Source: Paramoeba atlantica (lineage: Eukaryota; Discosea). Taken from it: DNA of 64,000 nucleotides. A program made the translations under genes and the position numbers. The DNA lies in contig CDRNVI010000003.1 in NCBI GenBank assembly GCA_977017575.1, positions 186,001 through 250,000 of the forward strand, in the 5' to 3' direction. Positions 19,665 through 28,831 of the stretch are shown here, one piece after another (the stretch's first letter is position 1; the number at the start of each line of letters is the position of its first letter). Below the pieces are notes generated by a model, which saw only the letters and a list, made by a program, of their open reading frames with translations, was not told the DNA's origin and did no database searches.

Positions 19665-20558
19665 CTAATAGAATTCAACTGTCCTCATGTCTGCTCCAGG
19701 AATAAAACTATCAAAGAGATTGCAGCCTAGCGACAGTCTTCCACAATTTACAACAGGGCACGTGATAGGTGAAAGATCGATGCATCCGCAAAACATGTTG
19801 TTGTTTAAATACAAGTAATTTAATTTCGGATTTAACCGACTCAAATCCGGAGTCCCAACAAAATGGTTGAAACTAACATCCAACCAATGTAGAGAATTCG
19901 GAAGATGAAGGAAGTCAAGTTCTCCACATAACTGATTGTGAGAGACTGCAAGTGTGCACATCTTTTCGGGAAGAAGCGCTAGATCAATCTTTTGGGTGAA
20001 CTCATTTGACTGAAGCCAAAACTCCTGCAGAGAACAAGGGAGTGTCGTGACATCTAGTGATCCGGAAAATTTGTTTGTTCGCAGCGAGAGCTTTCGTAAT
20101 TCACCGGGAAGGGAATGAAGAGCAACACTACCGTAAAACCCATTTGCGTTCAGATAGATCTCTTCTAGCCTGGGAGGGAGCGCATCAAATGGGACGGTGC
20201 CGTAAAAATAATTGCGAGAAAGTTGGAGCATAGTAAGTTGTCCAGGAATGTAGGACCATGTAAGGTTACCTCCTAAGTTCAAACCAGCAAAGAGTAATTG
20301 GGTAATATCCAACGAAGAGCTACATCGTACTCCATACCAAGAACACACAGGCATACTAGAATCCCAAAGATTATGTGGTTTGTGTACCTTTGATAAAAAG
20401 TTTTCGAACTGCATCTCCGGGGACGCGAGCAAAGGACTTACTTTGGAAAGACGAGGACGTCTCTGCTTGACCTCTGACGGTGCGTCGTCGTGAAAATGAG
20501 CCACGTAGATTCGTTGCATCGCGGAATGGTCAATTCCAAACATATTCTTGTATTCCAA
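19665..20558 (-). CDS. LRR family protein 2
   Basis: A 297-residue LRR protein. The cap (about 45-95) has EMQFENFLSKV, SMPVCSWYGVRCSSSLD with both cap cysteines, and LNLGGNLTWSYIPGQL. About eight repeats follow with the consensus LPxxLxxLxLxxNxFxGxxDL, for example LPGELRKLSLRTNKFSGSLD and LPNSLHWLDVSFNHFVGTPD. The final segment is Cys-rich (FCGCIDLSPITCPVVNC...LGC), a possible C-terminal cap. The N-terminus is hydrophilic with no signal peptide from either Met 1 or Met 14, so secretion is not evident. It is on the same strand as the neighbouring housekeeping genes and not adjacent to another LRR gene. Confidence 0.82.
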   Translation of the reverse strand: MEYKNMFGIDHSAMQRIYVAHFHDDAPSEVKQRRPRLSKVSPLLASPEMQFENFLSKVHKPHNLWDSSMPVCSWYGVRCSSSLDITQLLFAGLNLGGNLTWSYIPGQLTMLQLSRNYFYGTVPFDALPPRLEEIYLNANGFYGSVALHSLPGELRKLSLRTNKFSGSLDVTTLPCSLQEFWLQSNEFTQKIDLALLPEKMCTLAVSHNQLCGELDFLHLPNSLHWLDVSFNHFVGTPDLSRLNPKLNYLYLNNNMFCGCIDLSPITCPVVNCGRLSLGCNLFDSFIPGADMRTVEFY

Positions 20559-21109
20559 AAATAGAAATCAAAATAAGATACAATGAATGGTATAGTGTAG
20601 TAGTCTGTACTATAGTGCCACAGCAACAGATAACCATGAAAAAATCTAAAACTCTTTAACTAAAATTCATATTCCCATTTTTATGGGGCCATATTTCCCA
20701 TTTTTATCGGGTATCTCTGGATACATACTGTATTTAATCCCTGTATATTTCACTAAATTTGCATTTGCAAAACAAATCTCTATAAGAGCGTGTTCCTCTT
20801 TACTGCACTCTGGATGTGGACAAAGGTCTATCAAAAATCATTTCTAGATTTGTGTATGAAGGGTCTGCATAAATAGGAAGAAAAATATCCTCTAAAACCA
20901 TGAAGTAGTATACACCAGCAGTAGTAAATGGCAAATCTAAAAACCACGTAAGGTACCTAAACCATGCAAATAAAGAAAACAAAATTCGCTATTTTCGACG
21001 TATCATTCGACTTACGTGTTCTCTATGCCTAATTGGAAAGACACTTCAAACAACCTAGAATACTAAGCTTAAAAATTCCCCATATTACTTATTGCGCACA
21101 AGCCTTAAA
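20559..21109. other. Intergenic
   Basis: About 550 bases, AT-rich, with two TTTTTATGGGG/CATTTTTATCGGG-like repeats near 20,680-20,710. No gene supported. Confidence 0.5.
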
Positions 21110-22390
21110 TTATACTACTTTTAGCCACATAATTACCGGACAATGGTCGCTACCTAGGACTTGTCGTAAAGGGTACACATCAACCACCTGCGGCAAGTAG
21201 CGATTCTTGACAGCGAAGCCGTCCAGACGTAGTCCTCGATTTCCGTATTTCCCTTTTTCGTAGTGTGACCAGAACGTATAACTATGCGCTGCATTTGGAT
21301 AAAGGTGGCGAAAGGCGTCCTTCATCCCACTGGTTTTTAAGGTTAGGTCAAACGACTTTCTCTCCTCGAACGCAAACCCGGGTGTTTGCAGCATGGTTCC
21401 GTAGTCCCCTTTCCAATAATGATCCAGGTCTTTCATAACGTTGAAATCTCCGGTCCATATTATGGCATCTCCACCGGGAATCGGAAGTGGGGGACTCGCA
21501 GATCCATGTTTTAAATTGACAAGATGGCCTCGAAGCTTCTCGTCCCACAATAACCTCTGCGGAAGCTTTGGAAACTTACCCGTTTCGCGGTCTAAACCTG
21601 ACGTCGGGACGTACGTGTTCACTACTTTTATAGCAGACATTTCTTTGGAAACATTAGGAAATCGCTCCGAGGGGAGGGCTATGGAGGACGTTACGAGGCG
21701 ACCATGAGGACAGGTATCCACAGCAAAGCCGTCGCGTACAAGAAAGCCTTCAAAGTGCGTTGCATCAAATCCATCCTTTACGTACGTGCGCGTTCCACTG
21801 TACCCTTGTCTCTCCGTACTCAGTGAATCGAAAAAGGTGTAACCTGGGAGTTGACCAATTACAGAAGGGTTAGTTTTCGAAGAAAGCTTTGTTTCTTGCA
21901 AACAAATAATATCTGCCTTTTCTCCCTGAGTCAGATAGTTAAGCATGTAAGGTCGGCCCTCCACTAAGGACCGAAGAGATGCCACGTTCCAGGTTGCTAT
22001 TTTTATCATTTCGTCTTCCTTGAAATGCCACGGTTTTGTGCGGCGCTCAAATTTTTTTGTTTCCTTGAAGTAGTCGAACTGACTTCCCGGAATAAACTCA
22101 CCGGGATATTTCGCAACTAGCGCCTTGTAATTTTCTGCGAGAGCTAGTTTCTTCTTCTTTGAAACAGGAGCACAATTCTTCTTCCACTTTTTATAGTACG
22201 AACTTGAGTTCGGCGCAGCCTTTGAACCCTCTGATGCATCAGATGAAAATTTACGGAAACTTGTTATTGTTAAAACTCCCTGGAAGGTAGAACACGACGC
22301 CTTATTCCCGTGGATCGGCACGGCAAGCCTGGGCGCTATGCCCTCAACATTGCGTGAAAATTGAAACGCAGTTCGCGCAATCATACACAA
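21110..22390 (-). CDS. AP endonuclease, exonuclease III / APE1 family
   Basis: A 426-residue DNA repair enzyme that cuts 5' to abasic sites. The catalytic domain starts at about 125 with MIKIATWNVASLRSLVE and shows all family landmarks: DIICLQETKLS (catalytic Glu), VVNTYVPTSG (Tyr), IIWTGDFNV (Asp and Asn), SYTFWSHYEKGK (F/W lesion pocket), RLDGFAV and GSDHCPVIM (Asp-His pair). The N-terminal 120 residues include a Ser/Arg start without acidic residues (MCMIARTAFQFSRN), consistent with a mitochondrial presequence, and a Lys-rich linker that could be a nuclear signal. Dual targeting is possible. The match to family length is normal apart from the N-terminal extension. Confidence 0.93.
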   Translation of the reverse strand: MCMIARTAFQFSRNVEGIAPRLAVPIHGNKASCSTFQGVLTITSFRKFSSDASEGSKAAPNSSSYYKKWKKNCAPVSKKKKLALAENYKALVAKYPGEFIPGSQFDYFKETKKFERRTKPWHFKEDEMIKIATWNVASLRSLVEGRPYMLNYLTQGEKADIICLQETKLSSKTNPSVIGQLPGYTFFDSLSTERQGYSGTRTYVKDGFDATHFEGFLVRDGFAVDTCPHGRLVTSSIALPSERFPNVSKEMSAIKVVNTYVPTSGLDRETGKFPKLPQRLLWDEKLRGHLVNLKHGSASPPLPIPGGDAIIWTGDFNVMKDLDHYWKGDYGTMLQTPGFAFEERKSFDLTLKTSGMKDAFRHLYPNAAHSYTFWSHYEKGKYGNRGLRLDGFAVKNRYLPQVVDVYPLRQVLGSDHCPVIMWLKVV

Positions 22391-22631
22391 GGATACCTGT
22401 CTCTACCAATCTATCTAAATTATAAATTATAAAAAATATGATGTAACTCGTAACCCTGACGACCCCTAAAAAATACACATAAAAACGATTTTCACCCAAA
22501 CCACGCACACACAAACACCATATCTACACAACTCTACCCACCCCATCTTAATATCACCTACACACAAAAGAAATTATATACACTCTATCTACCCCCCCCC
22601 CTTTTTTTTTTCTTCTTCTTCCCCCCCTCCC
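22391..22631. other. Intergenic with C/T homopolymers
   Basis: Short spacer rich in CAC/CCA and ending in CCCCCCCCCC-TTTTTTTTTT runs. It forms the C-rich left arm of the skew island centred near 22.9 kb. Confidence 0.5.
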
Positions 22632-23270
22632 TCACCCCCCCTCCCCCCTCTCCGCCCCCTCCACCAGCGCCCTCTCCCTCACACACCGCACCCCCCCCTT
22701 CCCCATCCCCCCCATCCCCGCCCGCACCACCTTCCCGTACCGGTTCTGGTACACCGCCAGCACCCCGCGGCGGATCCGGTCCCCCGCCTCGCGGTGGCTC
22801 ACCCCGCCCGCCACCCCCATCCCCACGTCGTAGTAGTACGGCGGGAGGCCCGGGCCCGCGACCACCGCGGGGAGCCCCGACCCGCAGCGCACCGTCGCGG
22901 GGAGCACCAGCGCCCGGGTCGCCGCGGTGTCGTACAGCGGGGGGATCTCGAGGTAGGCGCCCCGGGGGGTGGAGGTGGAGAGGGTGGAGGCCACGTAGAG
23001 GGGGGCGGAGAGACGGGTGCCGGCGAGCGCGTGGAGGGTGGGGTCGGGGGTGTTGTTGTTGTTGTTGTGCGTAGGGGGGTAAGGGGACGTGGAGGTGGTG
23101 GTGGTGGAAGAGGGGAGTTCAAGAAAGTGACAGGTACGACGAAGGAGGTTACCTTGGTAAATATGGGTGGTTAGGCGGAGAGGGAGTTTCTCGCGGGTGT
23201 AGAGGATGTCGTGGGCGTCAAAGTAGTTGCCGGGCATGAGGGGTGGGTGGGGAGAGAGGGATAGATGGGT
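22480..23270. other. GC-rich island with C-to-G skew switch (centre about 22.91 kb)
   Basis: The plus strand is C-rich (including intergenic CACACACAAACACC) left of about 22,900 and G-rich right of about 22,950 (GGGGGGTGGAGGTGGAGAGG). The bias continues past the PSF3 start into the 5' flank near 23,240-23,260. Confidence 0.65.
22632..23237 (-). CDS. PSF3: GINS complex subunit PSF3
   Basis: A 201-residue subunit of the GINS part of the CMG replicative helicase. The ATG at 23,237 gives MPGNYFDAHDILYTREKLPL, matching the PSF3 N-terminal B-domain pattern NFLSxDDILxxxEKLPVR. After a low-complexity insert (TTTTSTSPYPPTHNNNNN) comes ALAGTRLSAPLYVASTL, the family motif GSKLELPLWLAxxL, then YLEIPPLYD and the helical core ending in RIRRGVLAVYQNRYGKVV. 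The C-terminus is Gly/Arg/Glu-rich. Both the Pro/Thr/Asn-rich insert and the Gly-rich end follow the local base skew rather than family conservation. The longer frame to 23,324 was rejected because its extra 29 residues are UTR-like. Confidence 0.78.
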   Translation of the reverse strand: MPGNYFDAHDILYTREKLPLRLTTHIYQGNLLRRTCHFLELPSSTTTTSTSPYPPTHNNNNNTPDPTLHALAGTRLSAPLYVASTLSTSTPRGAYLEIPPLYDTAATRALVLPATVRCGSGLPAVVAGPGLPPYYYDVGMGVAGGVSHREAGDRIRRGVLAVYQNRYGKVVRAGMGGMGKGGVRCVRERALVEGAERGEGG

Positions 23271-23392
23271 TGTTTTTTTGTGTGGATAAGTAGTGGAGTG
23301 AGGCAATTTGTTTTTTATCATCACTAAAATTACAGAAGCCGGTACGGAAACAACTTTACATGGGGCCTCTTAATTGCGATTTTAGGGCAATG

Positions 23393-23698
23393 TTAGTTTA
23401 TATTGTACCAAAAAAATAGTTTTTCTATTTTGGGGTGTATTGATTTTTCGTGCTTTGAATACTTGTTTTTTCTGACATGTGCACTTGTTTTGACCCTCGC
23501 TGCGTCCTCAGATGAAATCAGGATGGGGATCATCCGCAAGCTTTCGCGTCCTTCTTCAAAAATCATGGAATAGTTCTGGATGAACTTTGCCGCAATAATA
23601 AGACACCAGGTGCACCACACAAAAGAAAAAATTGCTCCAAGTATGTTGGTGCAGGAATAGTGCCAAAGCAAAGTTACGAAAGTGACTAAGCTACGCAA
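23393..23698 (-). CDS. Candidate small membrane protein
   Basis: A 101-residue frame on the host-gene strand. Residues about 5-40 are hydrophobic (WHYSCTNILGAIFSFVWCTW then CLIIAAKFIQ) and would span a membrane; the rest is basic and hydrophilic. No family recognised. It is a possible small gene between PSF3 and LRR protein 3, but it could be chance. Confidence 0.33.
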   Translation of the reverse strand: MRSLVTFVTLLWHYSCTNILGAIFSFVWCTWCLIIAAKFIQNYSMIFEEGRESLRMIPILISSEDAARVKTSAHVRKNKYSKHEKSIHPKIEKLFFWYNIN

Positions 23699-23755
23699 CG
23701 AAATTCAACAAAAGATGACCACGCAAGAAATGACCAAGATCAAATTCATGTTCTG

Positions 23756-23830
23756 GATACAGTTTCTGTACCTTGTTGATTTTTTTTATTTCCTACGTTT
23801 ATTCTCCCCATGGCAGAACTTGCCATCAAG
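23756..23830 (+). repeat. Spliced-leader-like sequence with downstream hairpin (solo copy)
   Basis: Positions 23,756-23,778 read GATA then CAGTTTCTGTACCTTGTTG, which differs at only a few positions from the 3' half of kinetoplastid spliced leaders (in Trypanosoma cruzi, CAGTTTCTGTACTATATTG). It is followed by a T-rich spacer and a short hairpin, ATGGCA-GAACT-TGCCAT, at about 23,810-23,826. The order (leader, pyrimidine spacer, hairpin) is the same as in the longer repeats at 38.3, 44.6 and 45.2 kb, but the sequence after the leader differs. A G-run box (TATACAGGGGGGG) follows near 23,853. Confidence 0.5.
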
Positions 23831-24159
23831 GGACTCTACTGTGTAGTACTATACAGGGGGGGGGGGAAACTGACAAGGTCCGTATTTTGGCGTCCTGAGG
23901 CCGTTTGAGCTGATTTTTGTTGCAAAAGAGAGATTTCGTTCTGAATATCGTGTCTACGCTATTTGGACAATAAAATTGACAAAACATTATTTAACACGAT
24001 TAAAAGTAACACGATTAAAAACTCAACCCTGGGTTACCAAAAGTCAGTCGAATTAAAGGCATATAATCAATCCTCCCTGTACTCTTTATCATATTAAAGT
24101 CTTCACATTGCACTTCTTCGCCTACATAATGTAACGTTGGTCAATATTTCCAAGCAGCA

Positions 24160-24939
24160 CTAGATTTTGCTGAAAGTTGGAGCACCTACAAGGTCCCCCT
24201 TATCAAAGCTGTTTCCAGAAAGATCAAGCTTTTTTAATCCTTTCGGAAGAAACTGGAAGTCTATTTCGCCTTGAAAGTGATTTCCCTGCAAGCGAAGCGA
24301 TACCATCGAGTCCGGAAGGCTCGTAAAGTCCAGCGAACCCGTGAGATTGTTGCCATGGAGATCAATCGTACGTAAACCTGAAGGAAGTGATAGCAGATTA
24401 ATCTTTCCATAGAACTGATTGTTGTAAGCCCACAATCCATCCAATGTGGCAGGCAAATTCGAAATATCAAGCGTCCCTGTAAGTTGATTTCCTGAGACGT
24501 CAAACTTTTTTATTGCATTTGGAAGATTTTCGAGATCAAGGTTGTTACCCTGTAGTTGGTTTCGTCGCACTTCATGAGCTTCCTTCTGTTCCCCAAAGTA
24601 ACCGTATTGCAAGGTTCTAGGAAGATATGCCCAAGCAAAGGTACCATGAAGATTCATTCCCCACCAAAAAATAGATACAACGTTGTCCAATTTATCACAG
24701 AGAACCCCTTTCCAAGAACATGCGGACACGTCGGATTGCCACGTAATGTCAGCGCGGCTTACATTGTTTAGAAGGCGAGAAAGCTCTGACTCTGGCGGAA
24801 GAATCGCACCCCTCACTTTAGCGCCGCAGCGTCTTCCGTAGTCCTGTCCTACAAAAACAGGTAAGATGTTCATACAGCTAAAATATTTAAATTTTAAACT
24901 TAAATATGAAGTTGTTGAGACTAAAAAAATATTTGCCAA
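24160..24939 (-). CDS. LRR family protein 3
   Basis: A 259-residue LRR protein. From Met 1 or Met 23 (MNILPVFVGQDYG) there is a weakly hydrophobic start that might act as a signal. The cap contains LPPESELSRLLNNV, then a Trp, SACSWKGVLCDKLDNVVSI and WWGMNLHGTFAWAYLPRTL. Repeats include LPATLDGLWAYNNQFYGKIN, LPSGLRTIDLHGNNLTGSLD, LPDSMVSLRLQGNHFQGEID and LPKGLKKLDLSGNSF. An irregular insertion (GYFGEQKEAHEVRRNQ) breaks the first repeat. The end is short and has no membrane anchor. It is one of eight intact family members in the window. Confidence 0.8.
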   Translation of the reverse strand: MANIFLVSTTSYLSLKFKYFSCMNILPVFVGQDYGRRCGAKVRGAILPPESELSRLLNNVSRADITWQSDVSACSWKGVLCDKLDNVVSIFWWGMNLHGTFAWAYLPRTLQYGYFGEQKEAHEVRRNQLQGNNLDLENLPNAIKKFDVSGNQLTGTLDISNLPATLDGLWAYNNQFYGKINLLSLPSGLRTIDLHGNNLTGSLDFTSLPDSMVSLRLQGNHFQGEIDFQFLPKGLKKLDLSGNSFDKGDLVGAPTFSKI

Positions 24940-25240
24940 AATTCGAAATATTCATAGTCAGTGCTCCCCTCTCATTAATTTTTATGCAACAAAATAACAG
25001 AATTCAATTTTCAAAATAACGGAACGATTGTTTGCCGCTTGTTGAAAACAACTTTCACGAACGCTCCAAAGAAATTTTTGTTATGCAAGATCAAGGTGTT
25101 GTGCGTTCTCTTAAAGAAAACCAGTGTACGCCTCATAGGAGAGTACGTAGAAAATTACTGGAGTTAACAGGATGTAAATTCTCGGTTAAAGTAAAGGAAA
25201 ATTCGCCTTTTTTGAAAAAGAAATTGCTTTACACCCTAGT

Positions 25241-25510
25241 TTACACCCTATCTAGAAACCTACCCTCGCATTTCTTAGTACAGTGCCACACACTATCCTC
25301 TAATTCCATTTCTTTTGGTGATGAGTGTGTCCTTTTTCCACAGAAAATGCTTCTCGTGACAAGCCCGTGGCTTCGAAGCCACTGCTCGCACTGTGCTTCC
25401 CTCCGGCGTGATATACGGCTGAGGGTGAACTTTCTTCGACAAGCGAACCCCCGACACCCCTGGTATACCATAGAAAATAACGGAAAATGGGTATACAATA
25501 GTCATATACA
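25241..25510 (-). mobile_element. Merlin/ISXO2-type transposon N-terminal fragment
   Basis: The minus strand encodes GFACRRKFTLSRI, then QCEQWLRSHGLVTRSIFCGK and WHCTKKCEG. The pattern (a C-x2-W-L helix, then a Cys pair and W-x-C-x3-C) is that of the zinc-ribbon N-terminus of ISXO2-like (Merlin) transposases. A second copy lies at 55.35-55.58 kb on the plus strand with the same layout (GLACRRKLTISKI, QCVEWLQNHKLVTQKVICC, WKCTKSCKG). Both copies stop right after the ribbon with no DDE catalytic part nearby. The opposite-strand frame (25,032-25,529) is treated as a shadow. Confidence 0.45.
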
Positions 25511-25653
25511 ATATTATGTACGTAGATAATGTCCTTTTGTCGAAAATAAAAAGGTCAAGCTAAAAAGTCATAAGAAAAGCGAATTTTCCTTTACTTTCAC
25601 CAAATTCTCAGACTCTAAACGGCCCACTCGCGGATTCTTCCTACCCAAAAATG

Positions 25654-28599
25654 TTATACATTGTGTATAAAATCCAAGATGCTCCGTATTTGAGATATGA
25701 GACCGTGCCTAGAACCTATTTCCACGTGCGTACCACCTTTGGCAAACCGTGAATTATTTGCGCTCGAACCAGATAAACGCACGAGCTCCTCATAATAAGA
25801 ACGTAAAGATTGCAATTCTGCTAAATTTCGGCTGGAAAACTTCTTAGAAAGAAAATCATCTAGACTCATAGCTATTTCCAACAGCTCGTTGTTACTTTTT
25901 TCGTAGTATTCGTACCTTGGTAGTCGAAGGTAATCTTTAATTTTCTCTGGGACAGCTAGCGGAGGTGTGTCAACTAAAAGATTCTCCTTTGAGTTTGTTG
26001 TCGGCGAACCTTCATTTAATTTTTTAGCGTCTTTGGATAATCCTTGGTTCTCATTTTCAATTGTGTTTGAGGGCTGTGCCTTAACGTTGTAATATTCACG
26101 AACTAGACTCTGCCAAAGTGGGGTAAGGACTTCATTCTTCCCATCGCTAAATATACCCATCCGAATAATATCCAGAGGACTACGACCTTCGGATTCAGTA
26201 TATTGACGAACTAATTCCAGTAATTTCTCAGGGTAGGTAGCCTGTGAAAGCTGACTGAACAATGAATTACTAGCCCCGTCGGTCTCAAAAAGAGAGTTGA
26301 GGAATTTGAAAATCCTACATCGTGTCAGCGAAAGCTCTGTACGACAATAAGGGGTAAGAACCTCTGGCCAACTTGAAGAGATCACGGTAACAGGATCAGG
26401 CAGAATTTCAATTTCAAGAACTTCACAATCCCAACGCTCCATCTCTGAGGGACACCGTTGCTCACTGCTATACCTACCAAGAGAAGTAGACAGGACGACG
26501 AAATCCGAAAGATAATGTCCAAATTTCACTCCAATGTCTATTCCAGACGGTTCACTAATGTCAAGCTCACGAAGGATGCGCCACTGACGTAAATGTGGCA
26601 TCCACACGATAAGAAAATTTTTGTCACCGCCAAGAGAACGATAAAAGACAGGAGACTTTCGATGTAGTGAATCATGTGGAAGGGGCATGTTGTAAAGTGC
26701 CTCCAATACAACATGCTTCTGACGTGAGTTCCCTCCAGGAGGAGACTCTATACGTGCAGAAGAGTGAGGAAAAACGGACTCGGGAAGAAAATCGATAGCA
26801 GAAGTGTGAATCCCACGTACGCGAAGACGCCTGTAGTGCGTTCTAACGCAGGGCTGGTCGTATTGAGTAAGCAACTGAATCAGTTTTTGATTTCGCTCCA
26901 TCAGATACTCCATGTTTTCAGTCCCTACTTTCTTCAATGAATAGACATTGGAATCTTGCACGGCTCTATCGTGGGCTACTAACCGTGGATCAAAAAGCAA
27001 GCTCACAAATGTATTCCAGTCCGACTTGTTCAATTCCAATTTATGGAGTAAATTAATGGGAGTGAAGTTTACGAAGGAGCGTTCCACATGGGGTGTGCAG
27101 TTCTGATGAAGAAAGAGAGCCCTCGTACGCAATTCGAAATCTCCAATGTATGCTTGAGGAAGTGTCCCGCTGCGCTTCCAAATGAATACCAGGCGATGAA
27201 CCGTAGTTCCAAGTCTCCACGCCAGGATGTATAAAGCGAAATTTATATATAATTCAGGGAAAATATGTGGAACTTCAGGCTCAGTAGCGCGCATTGAGTA
27301 TTTCTCGCAATTTTCGGTCGCGTTGAACATGTTTGTACGAATGGCAGCCATGTGTGCCTCGATCCAGCGACCTATCGCGCCATAGAATATGAATGTTTCT
27401 CGAAATGGCGTGAATTCCGAAACTGAAACTCTGACGTGCAACAACACGGTTAACAATGTGCATGCTGCGAAATCATCTGGGGCGATTTCTAGATTGGACG
27501 CTGGGTTCTGAAGAAAGACTTTCGCGTTGGAGGAGCAAATCAGTGCAATTTCAGGAGTGTCTATGTTTAGGATACATGGAGAAAGCGCTACTTGTGTAGC
27601 AAGCTGCTTGAGCAACGGAAATGCATCTTTCTCTGAAAACGGTTCAAAAGTATGGGTAGGGAGCGCAATGATAGGGTAAAGTTCGGCACCTGGTGTAGAT
27701 TCATTGTGTACAATACTAGGCAATGGGCTCGTCGCATCCATAGAGGAAAACGGGACATCCCAGCTCTGCATACCGATAGAGCTATCATGTGGCGCACTAT
27801 CATCTATTGTACACATTTTTCGTTGCAACTCAATGTGCTGTACAACTCTTCTCAAGGCGGCGTAGCTCATAATTCCGAAAGGGTGTATAATGTGAAAGAA
27901 GCATAATAGGGGCGCGCAAGATCCCCCAGAAACTGTGGCAAGTGGACTAACGCCACGCTGGGAGGCGTATGAGCAGAATGCTCTAAGAAGATCCGGATAT
28001 TGAGTCCATGAGCAAGGGACTTGCCCGGCAAGAAATCCTTGGCGTAAAGCAAAGACTGGAAGTGCTGTACTTTCGAACTCCTGTTTGTAGCCCGTAGGTA
28101 GTCGAAGGTCGCTCGTGCAATGTCCTGGAGTACTGACATGATCAAGCTTTACAACCTCTGAACCCTTATGCTCTACATGCCACTCCAAAACGCCGAGTCG
28201 AAAGTTATCAAGAGCTTCGAAAAGCTCTGCGTGATCGATTGATTGTACATTCTCCGTGTCAGCAAACTCACTGGCTCCATAGTAGTCCGAGTGGGCGGGC
28301 GCCGAATCGTTGTTTTCGTCGAAATCCGTCTCAGTTCCGTATTGCTGGGGTGCGTGTACATCGGAGAAGCAGCAAGGACAGGAATATAAAACATCATCCG
28401 TTCCGGGCACCCATTTCTCATTTTGTTGGCACGAGGCGCAGTGAGTAGGGCAAAATGCCCACCATCGAAGGTACAGGAGAGGGGAGAGCTGATAGTTTTG
28501 TAATGTGTTTCGCTCAAGGAACATTCCTTCCTGGGCTTGTGGTATGTGAAAAAGTGTACGGAAGAGCGTCTGGTGCTCCTCACGTGTCAGTCGATTCAT
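25654..28599 (-). CDS. Large unknown protein with N-terminal zinc motif
   Basis: A 981-residue protein. Residues about 49-77 contain FCPTHCASCQQNEKWVPG and SCPCC, that is C-x3-C-x2-C then C-x-C-C, a probable zinc-binding site. An acidic linker follows (about 90-120). The body is long, with mixed hydrophobic segments such as APLLCFFHIIHPFGIMSYAA (about 230) and ELYINFALYILAWRLGTTVH (about 440), and ends in a helical region with a Ser/Asn linker (about 850-880). No family was recognised. No signal peptide is seen. It is on the host strand, preceded by an RsmI-type gene and followed by the Merlin fragment. Its size and even composition make it a real gene. Confidence 0.7.
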   Translation of the reverse strand: MNRLTREEHQTLFRTLFHIPQAQEGMFLERNTLQNYQLSPLLYLRWWAFCPTHCASCQQNEKWVPGTDDVLYSCPCCFSDVHAPQQYGTETDFDENNDSAPAHSDYYGASEFADTENVQSIDHAELFEALDNFRLGVLEWHVEHKGSEVVKLDHVSTPGHCTSDLRLPTGYKQEFESTALPVFALRQGFLAGQVPCSWTQYPDLLRAFCSYASQRGVSPLATVSGGSCAPLLCFFHIIHPFGIMSYAALRRVVQHIELQRKMCTIDDSAPHDSSIGMQSWDVPFSSMDATSPLPSIVHNESTPGAELYPIIALPTHTFEPFSEKDAFPLLKQLATQVALSPCILNIDTPEIALICSSNAKVFLQNPASNLEIAPDDFAACTLLTVLLHVRVSVSEFTPFRETFIFYGAIGRWIEAHMAAIRTNMFNATENCEKYSMRATEPEVPHIFPELYINFALYILAWRLGTTVHRLVFIWKRSGTLPQAYIGDFELRTRALFLHQNCTPHVERSFVNFTPINLLHKLELNKSDWNTFVSLLFDPRLVAHDRAVQDSNVYSLKKVGTENMEYLMERNQKLIQLLTQYDQPCVRTHYRRLRVRGIHTSAIDFLPESVFPHSSARIESPPGGNSRQKHVVLEALYNMPLPHDSLHRKSPVFYRSLGGDKNFLIVWMPHLRQWRILRELDISEPSGIDIGVKFGHYLSDFVVLSTSLGRYSSEQRCPSEMERWDCEVLEIEILPDPVTVISSSWPEVLTPYCRTELSLTRCRIFKFLNSLFETDGASNSLFSQLSQATYPEKLLELVRQYTESEGRSPLDIIRMGIFSDGKNEVLTPLWQSLVREYYNVKAQPSNTIENENQGLSKDAKKLNEGSPTTNSKENLLVDTPPLAVPEKIKDYLRLPRYEYYEKSNNELLEIAMSLDDFLSKKFSSRNLAELQSLRSYYEELVRLSGSSANNSRFAKGGTHVEIGSRHGLISQIRSILDFIHNV

Positions 28600-28831
28600 A
28601 ATTTACTGACCTTGGTATCGAAATTGCGCTGGTTTTCCCACTGCGGAACCTAAGAAGTTCATGAAAAAGGAATATGAAAAACCTGCCTTGCTATCAAACG
28701 ACAAAAAGTTTCTACCCTAGTTCTGTAGTTTTCGAAAACAAGAACACAAAAATATGTATAAGAACACAATATAAGAACATGACCAAAACGAAATAGGAAA
28801 TAACTCATCGAAATTCCTACTACAGACCGGG

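Noticed and set aside
25032-25529. 165-codon plus-strand frame
   Set aside because: The opposite strand carries the Merlin-type zinc ribbon, which has a homologue at 55.4 kb; this frame is its shadow.
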